From: Pseudomonadota bacterium
GTDB lineage: Bacteria; Pseudomonadota; Alphaproteobacteria; Acetobacterales; Acetobacteraceae
Length of the DNA: 64,000 nt
Assembly (NCBI GenBank): GCA_019351895.1
Contig: JABBOH010000003.1
Span: forward strand, 1 to 64,000
Direction: 5' to 3'
This document shows, in pieces, positions 37,931-48,372 of the stretch; within the stretch, counting starts at the first letter, position 1; each line of letters opens with the position of its first letter. A model generated the notes under the pieces. That model made no database searches. It saw only the letters and a list, made by a program, of their open reading frames with translations, and was not told the DNA's origin. A program made the position numbers and the translations under genes.

Positions 37931-38112
37931 TTGCCGGGGGCTGGGTCATGACAGTTCCGCGCCCTATGAAAATGGGCCCGTACCTTGCCCTTGGGCGGGA
38001 TTCAGGGCATAGAAACGTTATGTCTCATCGCATTTGCGGCGATGGATTCCCGGCGATGGTCGCACTGAGACCCGCCTTCCCCCGCTCCTGATCGAGCATC
38101 TCCGAGAGACCG

Positions 38113-40959
<2,847 letters not shown>

Positions 40960-40960
40960 C

Positions 40961-41479
40961 ATGCCGAGAACCGAGAAGATCGGCGTCTATCCCGGAACTT
41001 TCGACCCGATCACCAATGGCCATCTCGACATCATCGCGCGCGGGGCGCGTGTCGTCGACCGGCTGATCGTGGCGGTCGCCGTCAGCACCGGCAAGGGACC
41101 GATGTTGTCGCTCGACGATCGCGTCGGCCTGACCCGGGCGGTCACGTCGGATGTCGCACAGGAAACGGGGATCGTGATCGAGGTACGACCGTTCTCCTCG
41201 CTCCTCGTGCAGTTCGCCCGCGAGGTCGGCGCCAGCGTCATCCTGCGCGGCCTGCGTGCAATCTCGGACTTCGACTTCGAATTCCAGCTCGCGGGCATGA
41301 ACTACCGGCTTGATCCGTCGATCGAGACCGTGTTCTTGATGGCGAGCGAGCGGCACCAGTTCATCTCCTCCCGCTTCGTGAAGGAAATCGCCTGGCTTGG
41401 CGGAGATGTGTCGAGCTTTGTCCCTCCTCTGACGGAGCGGCGGCTCGAAGCTTGGGTCAAGGAACAAAGACAGTCATGA
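40961..41479 (+). CDS. coaD: Phosphopantetheine adenylyltransferase
   Basis: 172 residues. Nucleotidyltransferase motif GVYPGTFDPITNGHLDII (TxGH) and the C-terminal FISSRFVKEIAWLGGDVSSFV. Catalyses the penultimate step of coenzyme A synthesis. Sits between gyrA and the cyclophilin gene and overlaps the latter by ATGA. Confidence 0.96.
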   Translation: MPRTEKIGVYPGTFDPITNGHLDIIARGARVVDRLIVAVAVSTGKGPMLSLDDRVGLTRAVTSDVAQETGIVIEVRPFSSLLVQFAREVGASVILRGLRAISDFDFEFQLAGMNYRLDPSIETVFLMASERHQFISSRFVKEIAWLGGDVSSFVPPLTERRLEAWVKEQRQS

Positions 41480-42021
41480 TTATCACCCGAAGAGGCGCGA
41501 TCACGGTCGCCCTCGGCGCAACCATGTTGGGACATGCCATGAGCGAAGCACAAGCTGCGTCCGACACGCTGGACATGCAGCTGAAATACGGCACCGTCGT
41601 CATCAAGCTGCGGCCGGACCTCGCGCCGAAGGCGACGGCCCGGTTGCTGGAGCTGACGAAGGAAGGCTTCTACGACAACACGCCGTTCCACCGCGTGATC
41701 GCGGGCTTCATGGCGCAGGGCGGCGACCCGACGGGCACCGGCACGGGCGGCAGTTCGTTGCCGAACCTGCCCGCCGAGTTCACCAATCAGGCGAAGTTCC
41801 TCACCGGCACCGTCGGCATGGCGCGGACGGGCGACCCGAACAGCGCCAACAGCCAGTTTTTCATCTGTCTGGCGCCCACGCCCTGGCTCGATGGCCAATA
41901 CACCATCGTCGGTCAGGTGGTGAGCGGTATGCAATTCGTCGAGGACATCAAGAAGGGCGTGGGGCAGAGCGGGTCCGTCACCGATCCGGACCGGATCATC
42001 CACATGACGGTAGCGCAGTAG
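41476..42021 (+). CDS. Peptidyl-prolyl cis-trans isomerase, cyclophilin type, exported
   Basis: 181 residues from ATG 41476, which overlaps the coaD stop. N-terminal signal-like segment with hydrophobic core and SEAQAAS cleavage region, so probably periplasmic. Cyclophilin core FYDNTPFHRVIAGFMAQGGDPTG, then NSQFFICLAPTPWLDGQYTIVGQV. Speeds proline isomerisation during folding. The gyrA-coaD-cyclophilin order is common in Rhizobiales. Confidence 0.93.
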   Translation: MIITRRGAITVALGATMLGHAMSEAQAASDTLDMQLKYGTVVIKLRPDLAPKATARLLELTKEGFYDNTPFHRVIAGFMAQGGDPTGTGTGGSSLPNLPAEFTNQAKFLTGTVGMARTGDPNSANSQFFICLAPTPWLDGQYTIVGQVVSGMQFVEDIKKGVGQSGSVTDPDRIIHMTVAQ

Positions 42022-42037
42022 CTGCGGACGACTGTGC

Positions 42038-42066
42038 GGGTGCCCCGCGTTCTGCGCGGGGCGCCC
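42038..42066 (+). terminator. Hairpin after the cyclophilin gene
   Basis: GGGTGCCCCGCG pairs with CGCGGGGCGCCC (12 bp with one G-T pair) 16 bases after the stop codon. No U-tract follows, so this is a probable but not classic terminator separating the operon from tRNA-Lys. Confidence 0.55.
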
Positions 42067-42126
42067 ATAGCCTCTGAGGCTTGACGCGCCGCCCTGCTTC
42101 GCCTTCAAGGCAGGCGCGTATGGTGA

Positions 42127-42202
42127 GAGCCCGTAGCTCAGCCGGTAGAGCACGTGACTTTTAATCATGGGGTCGTGGGTTCGAGTCCCACCGGGCTCAC
42201 CA
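42127..42202 (+). tRNA. tRNA-Lys (anticodon TTT)
   Basis: 76 nt including encoded CCA. GAGCCCG acceptor, D-arm TAGCTCAGCCGGTAGAGC, anticodon loop CTTTTAA (TTT), T-arm GTGGGTTCGAGTCCCAC, acceptor CGGGCTC-A-CCA. Its 3' 47 bases are repeated at 59797-59843, so it is the integration target of the element to its right. Confidence 0.97.
42156..42202 (+). repeat. attL: 47-bp core shared with attR
   Basis: From GACTTTTAATCATGGGG to the CCA end, identical over 47 bases to 59797-59843. The repeat covers the anticodon loop to the 3' end of tRNA-Lys, the typical crossover region used by tyrosine integrases. Confidence 0.95.
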
Positions 42203-42313
42203 ATGTTTTCAGGGACTTAAGAGCTTCCGGCGCTCCTGTTGCAGTTGGTATTGAGGTTCGCGGGTAACGGAGCGGGTAACAAAAGCAGTCTTTTGTTGAA
42301 CCGAATCCCACCT

Positions 42314-42613
42314 ATGCGCTTTTATCACTATGCATATCCGCTATGTGCAGATAGCTTATTACGGGGTGAGTTCGTGCCCTTATCGGAGGACAACCCATTG
42401 CGCTTGTATTCGTTAGCGTCTGAGCCAACCACGTCAGCGGCGCTGCCCGACAAGCGCGAAGAGCGCTCCGAGCCAGAGAGCGTTTACGATTGGGCGCTCG
42501 GACGCCGTCCTGCGGGGACGGCAAAGGAAAGCGCTCACGTCCAGATCGAAAGCGCGGCACGCCATCTTGGTGCGCGCGAACTGGCAAAATTGGTGCGCGG
42601 AGAAGAGATGTAG
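42314..42613 (+). CDS. Hypothetical protein, first gene of the protease pair
   Basis: 99 residues from ATG 42314; the ORF-track start at 42239 begins close to the tRNA and is less likely. The sequence begins MRFYHYAYPLCADSLLRGE and ends in a charged helix with HVQIESAARHLGARELAKLV. No family recognised. Its stop is four bases before the protease-like gene, so they form a two-gene unit. Low GC relative to the chromosome suggests recent acquisition with the element. Confidence 0.5.
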   Translation: MRFYHYAYPLCADSLLRGEFVPLSEDNPLRLYSLASEPTTSAALPDKREERSEPESVYDWALGRRPAGTAKESAHVQIESAARHLGARELAKLVRGEEM

Positions 42614-42617
42614 GCGC

Positions 42618-43442
42618 ATGTCGGGTTCTCCGGAACCCTTCCCCCGCGGCATCGGGCTACCGAAGCAGAGCCCGCTGTTTTGGGCGGCAGAAAAAGACAG
42701 GTATCTTCGACAACTTCTGCTTCGCGACTTGGCTGCCCGATGGAAGCGAAGGCAACTTGTTTATTTCACGCGTTGCGATGGTGTCGCTCAGATTGACATG
42801 GACGATGACCGTCCGTTTGCAGAATTACTGTCGGACTGCGGGACTGATCCCATTGATCTGCACCTTGAGACCAATGGCGGCTACACTGACGCTGCTGAGA
42901 AGCTTCTTACCATGCTTCATCCGTACCGGCGGCAACTTCGGGTAATCGTAGCCAGACGTGCCAAAAGCAACGGGACACTTCTTGCGATCGCCGCAGATCA
43001 AATTGTGATGGGCGAAGTATCAGAACTTGGTCCCATCGATCCAAACATCACGTTGGGACCAGGTCAGTCCGTGCCGGCGCAATTTGTCCTGCAAGCGCCC
43101 GGCGCCGACCCGATTCTTCACCAGATTGCGGCGTCGGCAGTCAGTCAAACAAAGGGTCTTGCCACCCAACTTCTGACGACGGGGCAGTTTGCTTCTAAAG
43201 TCGCAGACGTTGCGAAGACAGTGGATGACTTGTCTGGACGAAGCACGTATCCAAGCCATGGCTCGGTGATTGACTGCAAGGAAGCTCAGCGCTTGGGCCT
43301 GAACGTTACCTACTTTGCGCCAGACACTGACGACTGGAAGTGGGTATGGATGTTGCGCTGCCTTTACGAGCAGGATGCGCGACGTAATGGCTTGGTCAAA
43401 ATCTTTGAAGGTCACGCTATTAGCAACAGCGTTAGGCAGTAG
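42618..43442 (+). CDS. SDH/ClpP-like serine proteinase (serine dehydrogenase proteinase family)
   Basis: 274 residues from ATG 42618 (GGAGAAGAG upstream; GTG 42567 is an alternative). ClpP/crotonase-like fold: IDLHLETNGGYTDAAEKLL is the strand-helix preceding the active site, AKSNGTLLAIAADQIVMG carries the likely nucleophile Ser, and SELGPIDPNI is the hallmark of the SDH_sah family. The motif VIDCKEAQRLGLNV matches the C-terminal SDH segment. No signal peptide, so cytosolic or membrane-peripheral. Lying at the extreme left end of a mobile element with a partner of unknown function, it may be a defence or anti-competition cargo gene (inference). Confidence 0.75.
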   Translation: MSGSPEPFPRGIGLPKQSPLFWAAEKDRYLRQLLLRDLAARWKRRQLVYFTRCDGVAQIDMDDDRPFAELLSDCGTDPIDLHLETNGGYTDAAEKLLTMLHPYRRQLRVIVARRAKSNGTLLAIAADQIVMGEVSELGPIDPNITLGPGQSVPAQFVLQAPGADPILHQIAASAVSQTKGLATQLLTTGQFASKVADVAKTVDDLSGRSTYPSHGSVIDCKEAQRLGLNVTYFAPDTDDWKWVWMLRCLYEQDARRNGLVKIFEGHAISNSVRQ

Positions 43443-43543
43443 GCATTAGTCGGTAGTCTTTCGCTACCTGAGCATGCTGCGGACCTCCTCAACCTCACGC
43501 CCGCGCCACAAGCGCTTTTCGACAACTGATCTACCCCCCCGTC

Positions 43544-43792
43544 TTACTGCCCGTTCTTGGTCGGCCGGTCGCCCTCTTTCCGGGCCGCCTTCTCGCACTC
43601 AAACTGCCCATGCTCGGTGCGGCCGAACCAGCGCTCGCCCTGGTAGTGATAGACGCGGCTTGCCGTATTGACCCAGACGATGGGGTCACCGGGGCATGAA
43701 ATGTCGGGGTGGACCGGCGGGTAGGTCTTCTTCGCGAGCGCTGGAGCGGCCACGACCATCAAGGCCGCAAGCGCCAGTGCAACAGCGCTCAT
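43544..43792 (-). CDS. Small secreted protein
   Basis: 82 residues, ATG with GGGAGGA upstream. Signal peptide MSAVALALAALMVVAAPALA, then a mature part with DPIVWVNTASRVYHYQGERWFGRTEHGQF. A similar WVNT...YH...G..R..G.T..G pattern occurs in many small exported rhizobial proteins of unknown function. Probably periplasmic. Confidence 0.7.
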   Translation of the reverse strand: MSAVALALAALMVVAAPALAKKTYPPVHPDISCPGDPIVWVNTASRVYHYQGERWFGRTEHGQFECEKAARKEGDRPTKNGQ

Positions 43793-43812
43793 GCTTTTTC
43801 CTCCCGCCGCAA

Positions 43813-44079
43813 CTAGCCTTGCTGGGCCAGATCAGAGCATACGCGCAGTGTGCTGGCGAGGGCTTCGGCGCGTTCCTCCGGGTCGTCCGGTAGGTTGCTG
43901 AGGGTGTAGAGGGCCAGGGTGAGAAGACGCTCTTGAAGCTTCTTTTGAGATTTCAGGCGCGGCAGCGCGTCGGCAGGAACGCCGCCGCCGAGGGCGAGGA
44001 CGCCGCCGATCACCGGCAGCGTCTCTTGGGCGAGCTTGACGATCTCGCGTAGCCTCGTCTCGGCACTCAGCTCCGCCAT
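43813..44079 (-). CDS. Hypothetical protein
   Basis: 88 residues, all-helical by inspection, acidic C-terminal half (SNLPDDPEERAEALASTLR). It lies 20 bases upstream of the small secreted protein on the same strand. No family recognised. Confidence 0.55.
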   Translation of the reverse strand: MAELSAETRLREIVKLAQETLPVIGGVLALGGGVPADALPRLKSQKKLQERLLTLALYTLSNLPDDPEERAEALASTLRVCSDLAQQG

Positions 44080-44167
44080 ATTGACTGCAATGACATCATC
44101 CCTTGCTCAGTCTCACGCCCGGTCCGCCGCCATCCTCGGCGATGAACTCAACGCCGGCTGCCCGCCA

Positions 44168-44188
44168 GGGCGCAGCGGGGCTGCGCCC
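44168..44188. terminator. Hairpin after the small membrane protein gene
   Basis: Perfect 9-bp stem GGGCGCAGC / GCTGCGCCC with a GGG loop, directly after the stop of the minus-strand gene at 44192. No U-tract, so a weak or Rho-dependent terminator at best. Confidence 0.45.
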
Positions 44189-44191
44189 CCT

Positions 44192-44500
44192 TCAGTCCAA
44201 GATGGCTGCCCATATCTGAAGAGCGGTTCCAACTGCGATCGCGATCAGGCCTACGAAGGCGTAGTGAGATTGCGAGATTAGGTTCTGCACCGCGGGAAGA
44301 TTCAAGTCCTGCTGCTCCGTCTCGCCGGCAAAGCGCATTACACCAATCTGGACAGCATCATGCGGGGAAACGAACACGCCCTTTGCTGTGACCACTACCC
44401 CAATGAGGGTAAGGATCAGCCCAGCAACCAGCAGCGACTTGGCGACGATGCGGTTCCGGGGATTGTGATATATCTGCCTTAAGCCGCTCAAAGCGTTCAA
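44192..44500 (-). CDS. Small membrane protein
   Basis: 102 residues from a TTG that overlaps the stop of the RHH gene (TTGA). Two membrane helices (AKSLLVAGLILTLIGVVVTAKGVFV and AFVGLIAIAVGTALQIWAAIL) with a periplasmic or cytosolic loop between. Coupled to the RHH-type gene. Function unknown. Confidence 0.6.
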   Translation of the reverse strand: MNALSGLRQIYHNPRNRIVAKSLLVAGLILTLIGVVVTAKGVFVSPHDAVQIGVMRFAGETEQQDLNLPAVQNLISQSHYAFVGLIAIAVGTALQIWAAILD

Positions 44501-44694
44501 TCCTTTCCCGCGGCCTTTAGGCTTTGCCCAATCAGGCGGCGGATAGCCTCCGGCCTTGATGGCAGATCGTGCTGAGCGCGGCGCCAGTCATCTATGACCG
44601 CCAGCTGTTGGCGCCCCATACGGACCGTCACCGGCTCAGTGTCGACCGGTGGGCGCCCCCTGGTAGATTTCTTGACATTATCAATTGTTGACAT
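44497..44694 (-). CDS. Ribbon-helix-helix type DNA-binding protein
   Basis: 65 residues. RGRPPVDTEPVTVRMGRQQLAVIDDWRRAQHDLPSRPEAIRRLIGQSL has the strand (VTVRM), first helix and second helix (SRPEAIRRLI) of a CopG/Arc-like RHH repressor. Probably autoregulates this divergent pair and perhaps the plus-strand quartet starting at 44788; the 93-base gap between them would hold its operator. No toxin-like partner is recognisable. Confidence 0.72.
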   Translation of the reverse strand: MSTIDNVKKSTRGRPPVDTEPVTVRMGRQQLAVIDDWRRAQHDLPSRPEAIRRLIGQSLKAAGKD

Positions 44695-44787
44695 CTAGAA
44701 TTTATAACGGCATGAATTGCGGGCCGCAAGCGAGTTACGACCTCGCCCGCGGCCCTACCACCACCGCTCTTTAGAGGAGAGACGGCT

Positions 44788-44991
44788 ATGGCTGATCATG
44801 CCCATACCACATCTAGGCCGAAACTAGCCATCAACCGACTAAATCTCGATGATCACCCCGACGGCCTGTTGATGCGCCTCTGCGCCCACCTGGGCCGGTT
44901 GCGCGCTCAGTTGGAGGCGCTGGAGCGCGCTATAGAGTGCATCCCGGCCGTCACCGTCGAGGGCCGCCGTATGAAGGAGTGCTCCCTGTGA
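44788..44991 (+). CDS. Hypothetical protein (quartet gene 1)
   Basis: 67 residues, ATG preceded by GAGGAGAGA. Contains RPKLAINRLNLDDHPDGLLMRLCAHLGRLRAQLEALERAI, a likely helical hairpin. First of four plus-strand genes joined by 4-base stop/start overlaps. No family recognised. Confidence 0.6.
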   Translation: MADHAHTTSRPKLAINRLNLDDHPDGLLMRLCAHLGRLRAQLEALERAIECIPAVTVEGRRMKECSL

Positions 44992-45320
44992 GCACACGCA
45001 AGAAGGGCGGGGCCAGCCATAGCGCCCGCGCTCAGAGCGCGGGCGCTACGCCCCCTCTGCCACCGCGGCCGACGCCCGCCCCCACTGCGGAAAGCCGCGC
45101 GCAGGAGGCTGAGATTTCGAGGATGATCCGCGAGCTTGCGCAGTCCGTCACAGAAACCAACCTGTTGCGGACGCGCCGACTGGTAGACATGGCCCTGCGT
45201 GGCCAAGTGCCGCAGGAGCTGATCGACCACCTCAGCCTGATCGGCCGGGACTACTACAAGCTCGCGGAGCAGGGGCCGCAGAAGCCCACGCTTAGGGTGA
45301 TTGAAGGGGGCGACCGATGA
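44988..45320 (+). CDS. Hypothetical protein (quartet gene 2)
   Basis: 110 residues from a GTG overlapping the previous stop, with AAGGAG nine bases upstream. A basic, Pro/Ala-rich disordered N-terminus (residues 1-35) is followed by a helical region (AQEAEISRMIRELAQSVTETNLLRTRRLVDMALRG). Coupled to genes on both sides. Function unknown. Confidence 0.6.
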   Translation: MSTRKKGGASHSARAQSAGATPPLPPRPTPAPTAESRAQEAEISRMIRELAQSVTETNLLRTRRLVDMALRGQVPQELIDHLSLIGRDYYKLAEQGPQKPTLRVIEGGDR

Positions 45321-45514
45321 GCGCCGTCATCATCAAGTTCCCCGATCGGCAACCGGCCAAGCCTCGAGCACCGGCGGCGCCCCCGGCTTCTTCCGCTTAC
45401 TCCGAGCAGCTCATCCTGGACATGCTCCGCGACCTCGCTGCCAAGCTCGGCCTCCCGCCTCTGCACTCCGAGAAGCCCACACGGCGGCCGAGGAAGCCGA
45501 GGAAGCCGAAGTGA
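45317..45514 (+). CDS. Hypothetical protein (quartet gene 3)
   Basis: 65 residues, ATG overlapping the previous stop (ATGA). MSAVIIKFPDRQPAKPRAP, a Pro/Ala linker, one helix (YSEQLILDMLRDLAAKLGL), and a strongly basic tail with RPRKPRKPK. Looks like a small nucleic-acid-associated protein, but nothing specific can be said. Confidence 0.55.
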   Translation: MSAVIIKFPDRQPAKPRAPAAPPASSAYSEQLILDMLRDLAAKLGLPPLHSEKPTRRPRKPRKPK

Positions 45515-45756
45515 GCGTCTCCTTCATCGACCGAGACTACCGCGTCACACCCGCGGAGAAGGCAGCGTGGAGCTTCTACCTATCGCTGCCCGCACCGCTC
45601 ATGCGACCTGCCAAGCGGGCGTTCCGTTCGATCGAGGGAGGGGTGTCGCCTAGCGACGCCCTGACCCGCTTCGTCCTCGACAGCGGTGTGACTGACGCTG
45701 ACATGCTCGGGAGCCTGTGGGAGGCTCTGGAGGGGCTGGCTGGGAATAATGCGTAG
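45511..45756 (+). CDS. Hypothetical protein (quartet gene 4)
   Basis: 81 residues from a GTG overlapping the previous stop (GTGA). The ORF-track start at 45301 belongs to a longer open frame without support. VSFIDRDYRVTPAEKAAWSFYLSLPAPLMRPAKRAF and DALTRFVLDSGVTDADMLGSL suggest an all-helical protein. Ends the quartet. Confidence 0.55.
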   Translation: MSVSFIDRDYRVTPAEKAAWSFYLSLPAPLMRPAKRAFRSIEGGVSPSDALTRFVLDSGVTDADMLGSLWEALEGLAGNNA

Positions 45757-45868
45757 CTTATCGGGAGTTCCCAACTCCCGGTGAGCGCTTCTCTCGATCC
45801 GCTACTTTCTGCCCCCGCTGACCTGTGAGATTGTCGGCCTCGGAAGCGGTCGCGGATGGGAGAGAGGC

Positions 45869-47107
45869 TTGGATTCCCCGAAAAGGATTGAGTGGCTCGA
45901 AGGTCTGCGCGGCGTCGCGTCGATTCAGGTGGTCTTACTGCACTATTTCAGCGCCTTTCTACCTGCGATCGGGCTCTTTGACCCGTCGATAGCGCGCTAT
46001 CGGTGGGAGGAGCTCATCGGCGGGGGTTATGGTTTCATTGTTCTGAATGGCTACGGTGCCGTCTGGATGTTTTTTGTTCTTAGCGGTGTTGCACTAACTA
46101 TCTCATTCAATGAGCGCCCGTTCTCGCTAGCCCCGTCCATCGTGAGACGCATCATTCGTCTTGGATTGCCGATGACGGCCGCCTTGGCATTCGGCGCGAT
46201 TCTTCTACCCACGCTGCCACACGCAGCGACTAATGCAGCTGCGATCACTCGATCCAGCGCTTGGCTTGGAGTGTTGCACAACGAGGCGTTCCACTGGAGA
46301 CACCTCTTCCACCAAGCGTTGATCGAGGGGCTGTTCACGGGCTACTCAGAAGCAAATGTGTTCCCACTCGCGTGGCTATCAGAGCGAGGTATACACCTCA
46401 CCTCTGTGACCCAGTCGCTGAACGCCCCTCTATGGACCTTGAGCATAGAGTTTTACGGCTCCCTTCTTGTTTTGGGGCTCACTGTGATGCGCGCGTCGAT
46501 GCCACGCTGGGCACACTCGCTGGCAACCGTTCTTGTTCTGGTGCTGAGTCTCCCAAGCCCCTTCTGGCTCTTCGTGGCAGGACATCTTCTTGAGCCGATT
46601 GTTCGGCGTCCGCCGCGCCAGCGCTTCTTCCAGTTGCTTGGTGTAGTGCTTGTTGTTGCGGGAGTTGCTCTGTGCGGTGCCGTCCCCGATCGGGCAATCA
46701 TTGAACTCGCGGCCAGGTTTCCGTTGTTTCGGATGGCGGGGCCGCCGCTAACCGGCACGCAGTTCAGCATCGGCGAGACGCTCCTGTTTGTCGGGATATG
46801 CTTAATCCCGGCTCTGAGATCGGGATTGGAAAAACCCTTCCTGAAGAAACTGGGAAAGCTCTCTTTCTCGATTTACCTAGTGCATTTCCCGATTCTTTTG
46901 ACGATCTCCTGCGCGACGTTCCTCCTCCTCAACGGGCACACGTCGTATGCTCTCGCAGCGACTGGCGCCTCGATTGTTGGCATTGGGTTGACTGTCCCCG
47001 TTGCCGTCGCGTTCCAAATGCTGATCGACCAGCCCGCGATAAACCTCAGCCGCCGGGTCGCTCGCTGGCACTTCTTCTCCCCGCAGAAGGTGGCGCAACC
47101 TTCGTAA
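45869..47107 (+). CDS. Membrane O-acyltransferase (acyltransferase 3 family), element cargo
   Basis: 412 residues from a TTG preceded by GGGAGAGA. Family signature RIEWLEGLRGVASIQVVLLHYFSAF with the conserved catalytic His, then AVWMFFVLSGVALT and about ten membrane helices. It modifies surface polysaccharide with acetyl or other acyl groups. On a phage-derived element it could alter phage receptors (lysogenic conversion, inference). Lower GC than the flanking core genes. Unrelated at the sequence level to the acyltransferase at 23.1 kb beyond shared family motifs. Confidence 0.85.
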   Translation: MDSPKRIEWLEGLRGVASIQVVLLHYFSAFLPAIGLFDPSIARYRWEELIGGGYGFIVLNGYGAVWMFFVLSGVALTISFNERPFSLAPSIVRRIIRLGLPMTAALAFGAILLPTLPHAATNAAAITRSSAWLGVLHNEAFHWRHLFHQALIEGLFTGYSEANVFPLAWLSERGIHLTSVTQSLNAPLWTLSIEFYGSLLVLGLTVMRASMPRWAHSLATVLVLVLSLPSPFWLFVAGHLLEPIVRRPPRQRFFQLLGVVLVVAGVALCGAVPDRAIIELAARFPLFRMAGPPLTGTQFSIGETLLFVGICLIPALRSGLEKPFLKKLGKLSFSIYLVHFPILLTISCATFLLLNGHTSYALAATGASIVGIGLTVPVAVAFQMLIDQPAINLSRRVARWHFFSPQKVAQPS

Positions 47108-47141
47108 TACGGGATGCGGACCTTCCTCTGGAACTCGCATC

Positions 47142-47471
47142 TTAGATCAGACTTCGACGCGAGCACAGCGCCGCCTCCAACAGCCGCCCCCGCTCCTCGT
47201 TCACCTTGGCTAGGAAGGCTTCGACCATCGCTTCCGTGGCGAAGCTACCTGCTACCGTGTGGGAAACCGGCTTGGCCATGTCGCGGACGATCCCCTCCGC
47301 CTGCACGAGAGCCGCCGCGAATAGATCGTCTCCCACGGTGGCGGTCGAGGCGGCAAACTGGATTGCCACGCTGTGGACGGCGCCGAGCAGGATATCGAAC
47401 TTTCGGCGCGCCTCTGCGGCGAGCAACACGCCGATGTCGCCGTCGTCAGGTGGAAGTCGAGTTGCGGTCAT
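47142..47471 (-). CDS. Hypothetical protein downstream of tail hub gene
   Basis: 109 residues from ATG 47471; the ORF-track start at 47600 overlaps the upstream gene. All-helical, with EARRKFDILLGAVHSVAIQFAAS and FATEAMVEAFLAKVNEERGR. Last gene of the terminase-tape measure-hub operon, 10 bases after the hub stop. Could be a small tail assembly or virion protein; no family recognised. Confidence 0.6.
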   Translation of the reverse strand: MTATRLPPDDGDIGVLLAAEARRKFDILLGAVHSVAIQFAASTATVGDDLFAAALVQAEGIVRDMAKPVSHTVAGSFATEAMVEAFLAKVNEERGRLLEAALCSRRSLI

Positions 47472-47481
47472 GATGTGTTTC

Positions 47482-48372
47482 CTAGTAACCCGGTTGGGAA
47501 AGGGCGTAGGAGAGCGACCACAGCTCCAGACTGCTGAACCATGCGCCGCCCGGTGTGAGGCTTTCGAGTTCGTGCGAGAGGGCGCCGACATACCAATCAC
47601 CGCAAGCGGGCTTTAGACTGCTCGACAACGTCACCGTCGCCCCATATTCGAGCGTCGGATCGAACAGCGCCGTCAGGTCAAAAACCTGGACGCCGTTGAT
47701 GCTGGGGTAGCCGACAAGCCCATTTGCAGGAGAGATCGTCACGGGCGCCACCGGCCGCTTGCCATTGCGCGGCCAAATGTAGAGGCAGCCGTTGTGAATC
47801 TCGCCGTTGATGTTCGCGGCGTGGAAGACACTCCTGATCTGGTCCAGCAGGCAGCCATAGAAGTATGGGTTCGACAGGATGACGTTGACGCCGAAGTTCT
47901 GGAAGTTCAGTGCGGGGGTCATCCTCGCCGCCATCCCCTTCAGAATGTCGGCAACGTTCATGTCGCCCGCGAAGCTGGTGGCGTCTGCGGGCTTCACCAG
48001 GTCGAGCATCCCAGGGAACGCCTCAGCCACGAAGCAGGTCTCGGGCATGCCGCTGTAATCCTGCCACGCGTTGGAAATGACGCCCTCGAAGATCTGGTTC
48101 ATGCCTCCGACAGCGTCTCCAGCGGAGATCGAGAGGGTGTTCAATCTACCGTTGAGCTTCGGATTTCCGCCGAGCGTTGAGAGCTGGTTCATCAGACTTT
48201 GCGACATCCCGTAGATGCGGGCATTCGCGAACCCCATCCCCGGCATCGCAGCACGCTCGATCTGCACCGAGCAGCGGTATCCGGCCAGCGTTACCGTATC
48301 GAAGCCGCTCTCCCCGTAGCTGCCCTGGCCCAGCTTGATCGTGATCGTGATCTGGCGCTCGACGAAGCTCAT
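47482..48372 (-). CDS. Phage tail hub/baseplate-like protein
   Basis: 296 residues. Beta-rich, starting MSFVERQITITIKLGQGSYG, with GVISNAWQDYSGMPETCFVAEAFPG, SVFHAANINGEIHNGCLYIWPR and GYPSINGVQVFDLTALFDPTLEYG. This layout (duplicated barrel-like segments, the GLVGYPSI...V...LFDP motif) is common in phage hub proteins encoded directly after tape measures, related to gpD/gp27-type hubs. The ATG overlaps the tape-measure stop (ATGA). Assignment rests on position and pattern, not on a firm family match. Confidence 0.68.
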   Translation of the reverse strand: MSFVERQITITIKLGQGSYGESGFDTVTLAGYRCSVQIERAAMPGMGFANARIYGMSQSLMNQLSTLGGNPKLNGRLNTLSISAGDAVGGMNQIFEGVISNAWQDYSGMPETCFVAEAFPGMLDLVKPADATSFAGDMNVADILKGMAARMTPALNFQNFGVNVILSNPYFYGCLLDQIRSVFHAANINGEIHNGCLYIWPRNGKRPVAPVTISPANGLVGYPSINGVQVFDLTALFDPTLEYGATVTLSSSLKPACGDWYVGALSHELESLTPGGAWFSSLELWSLSYALSQPGY

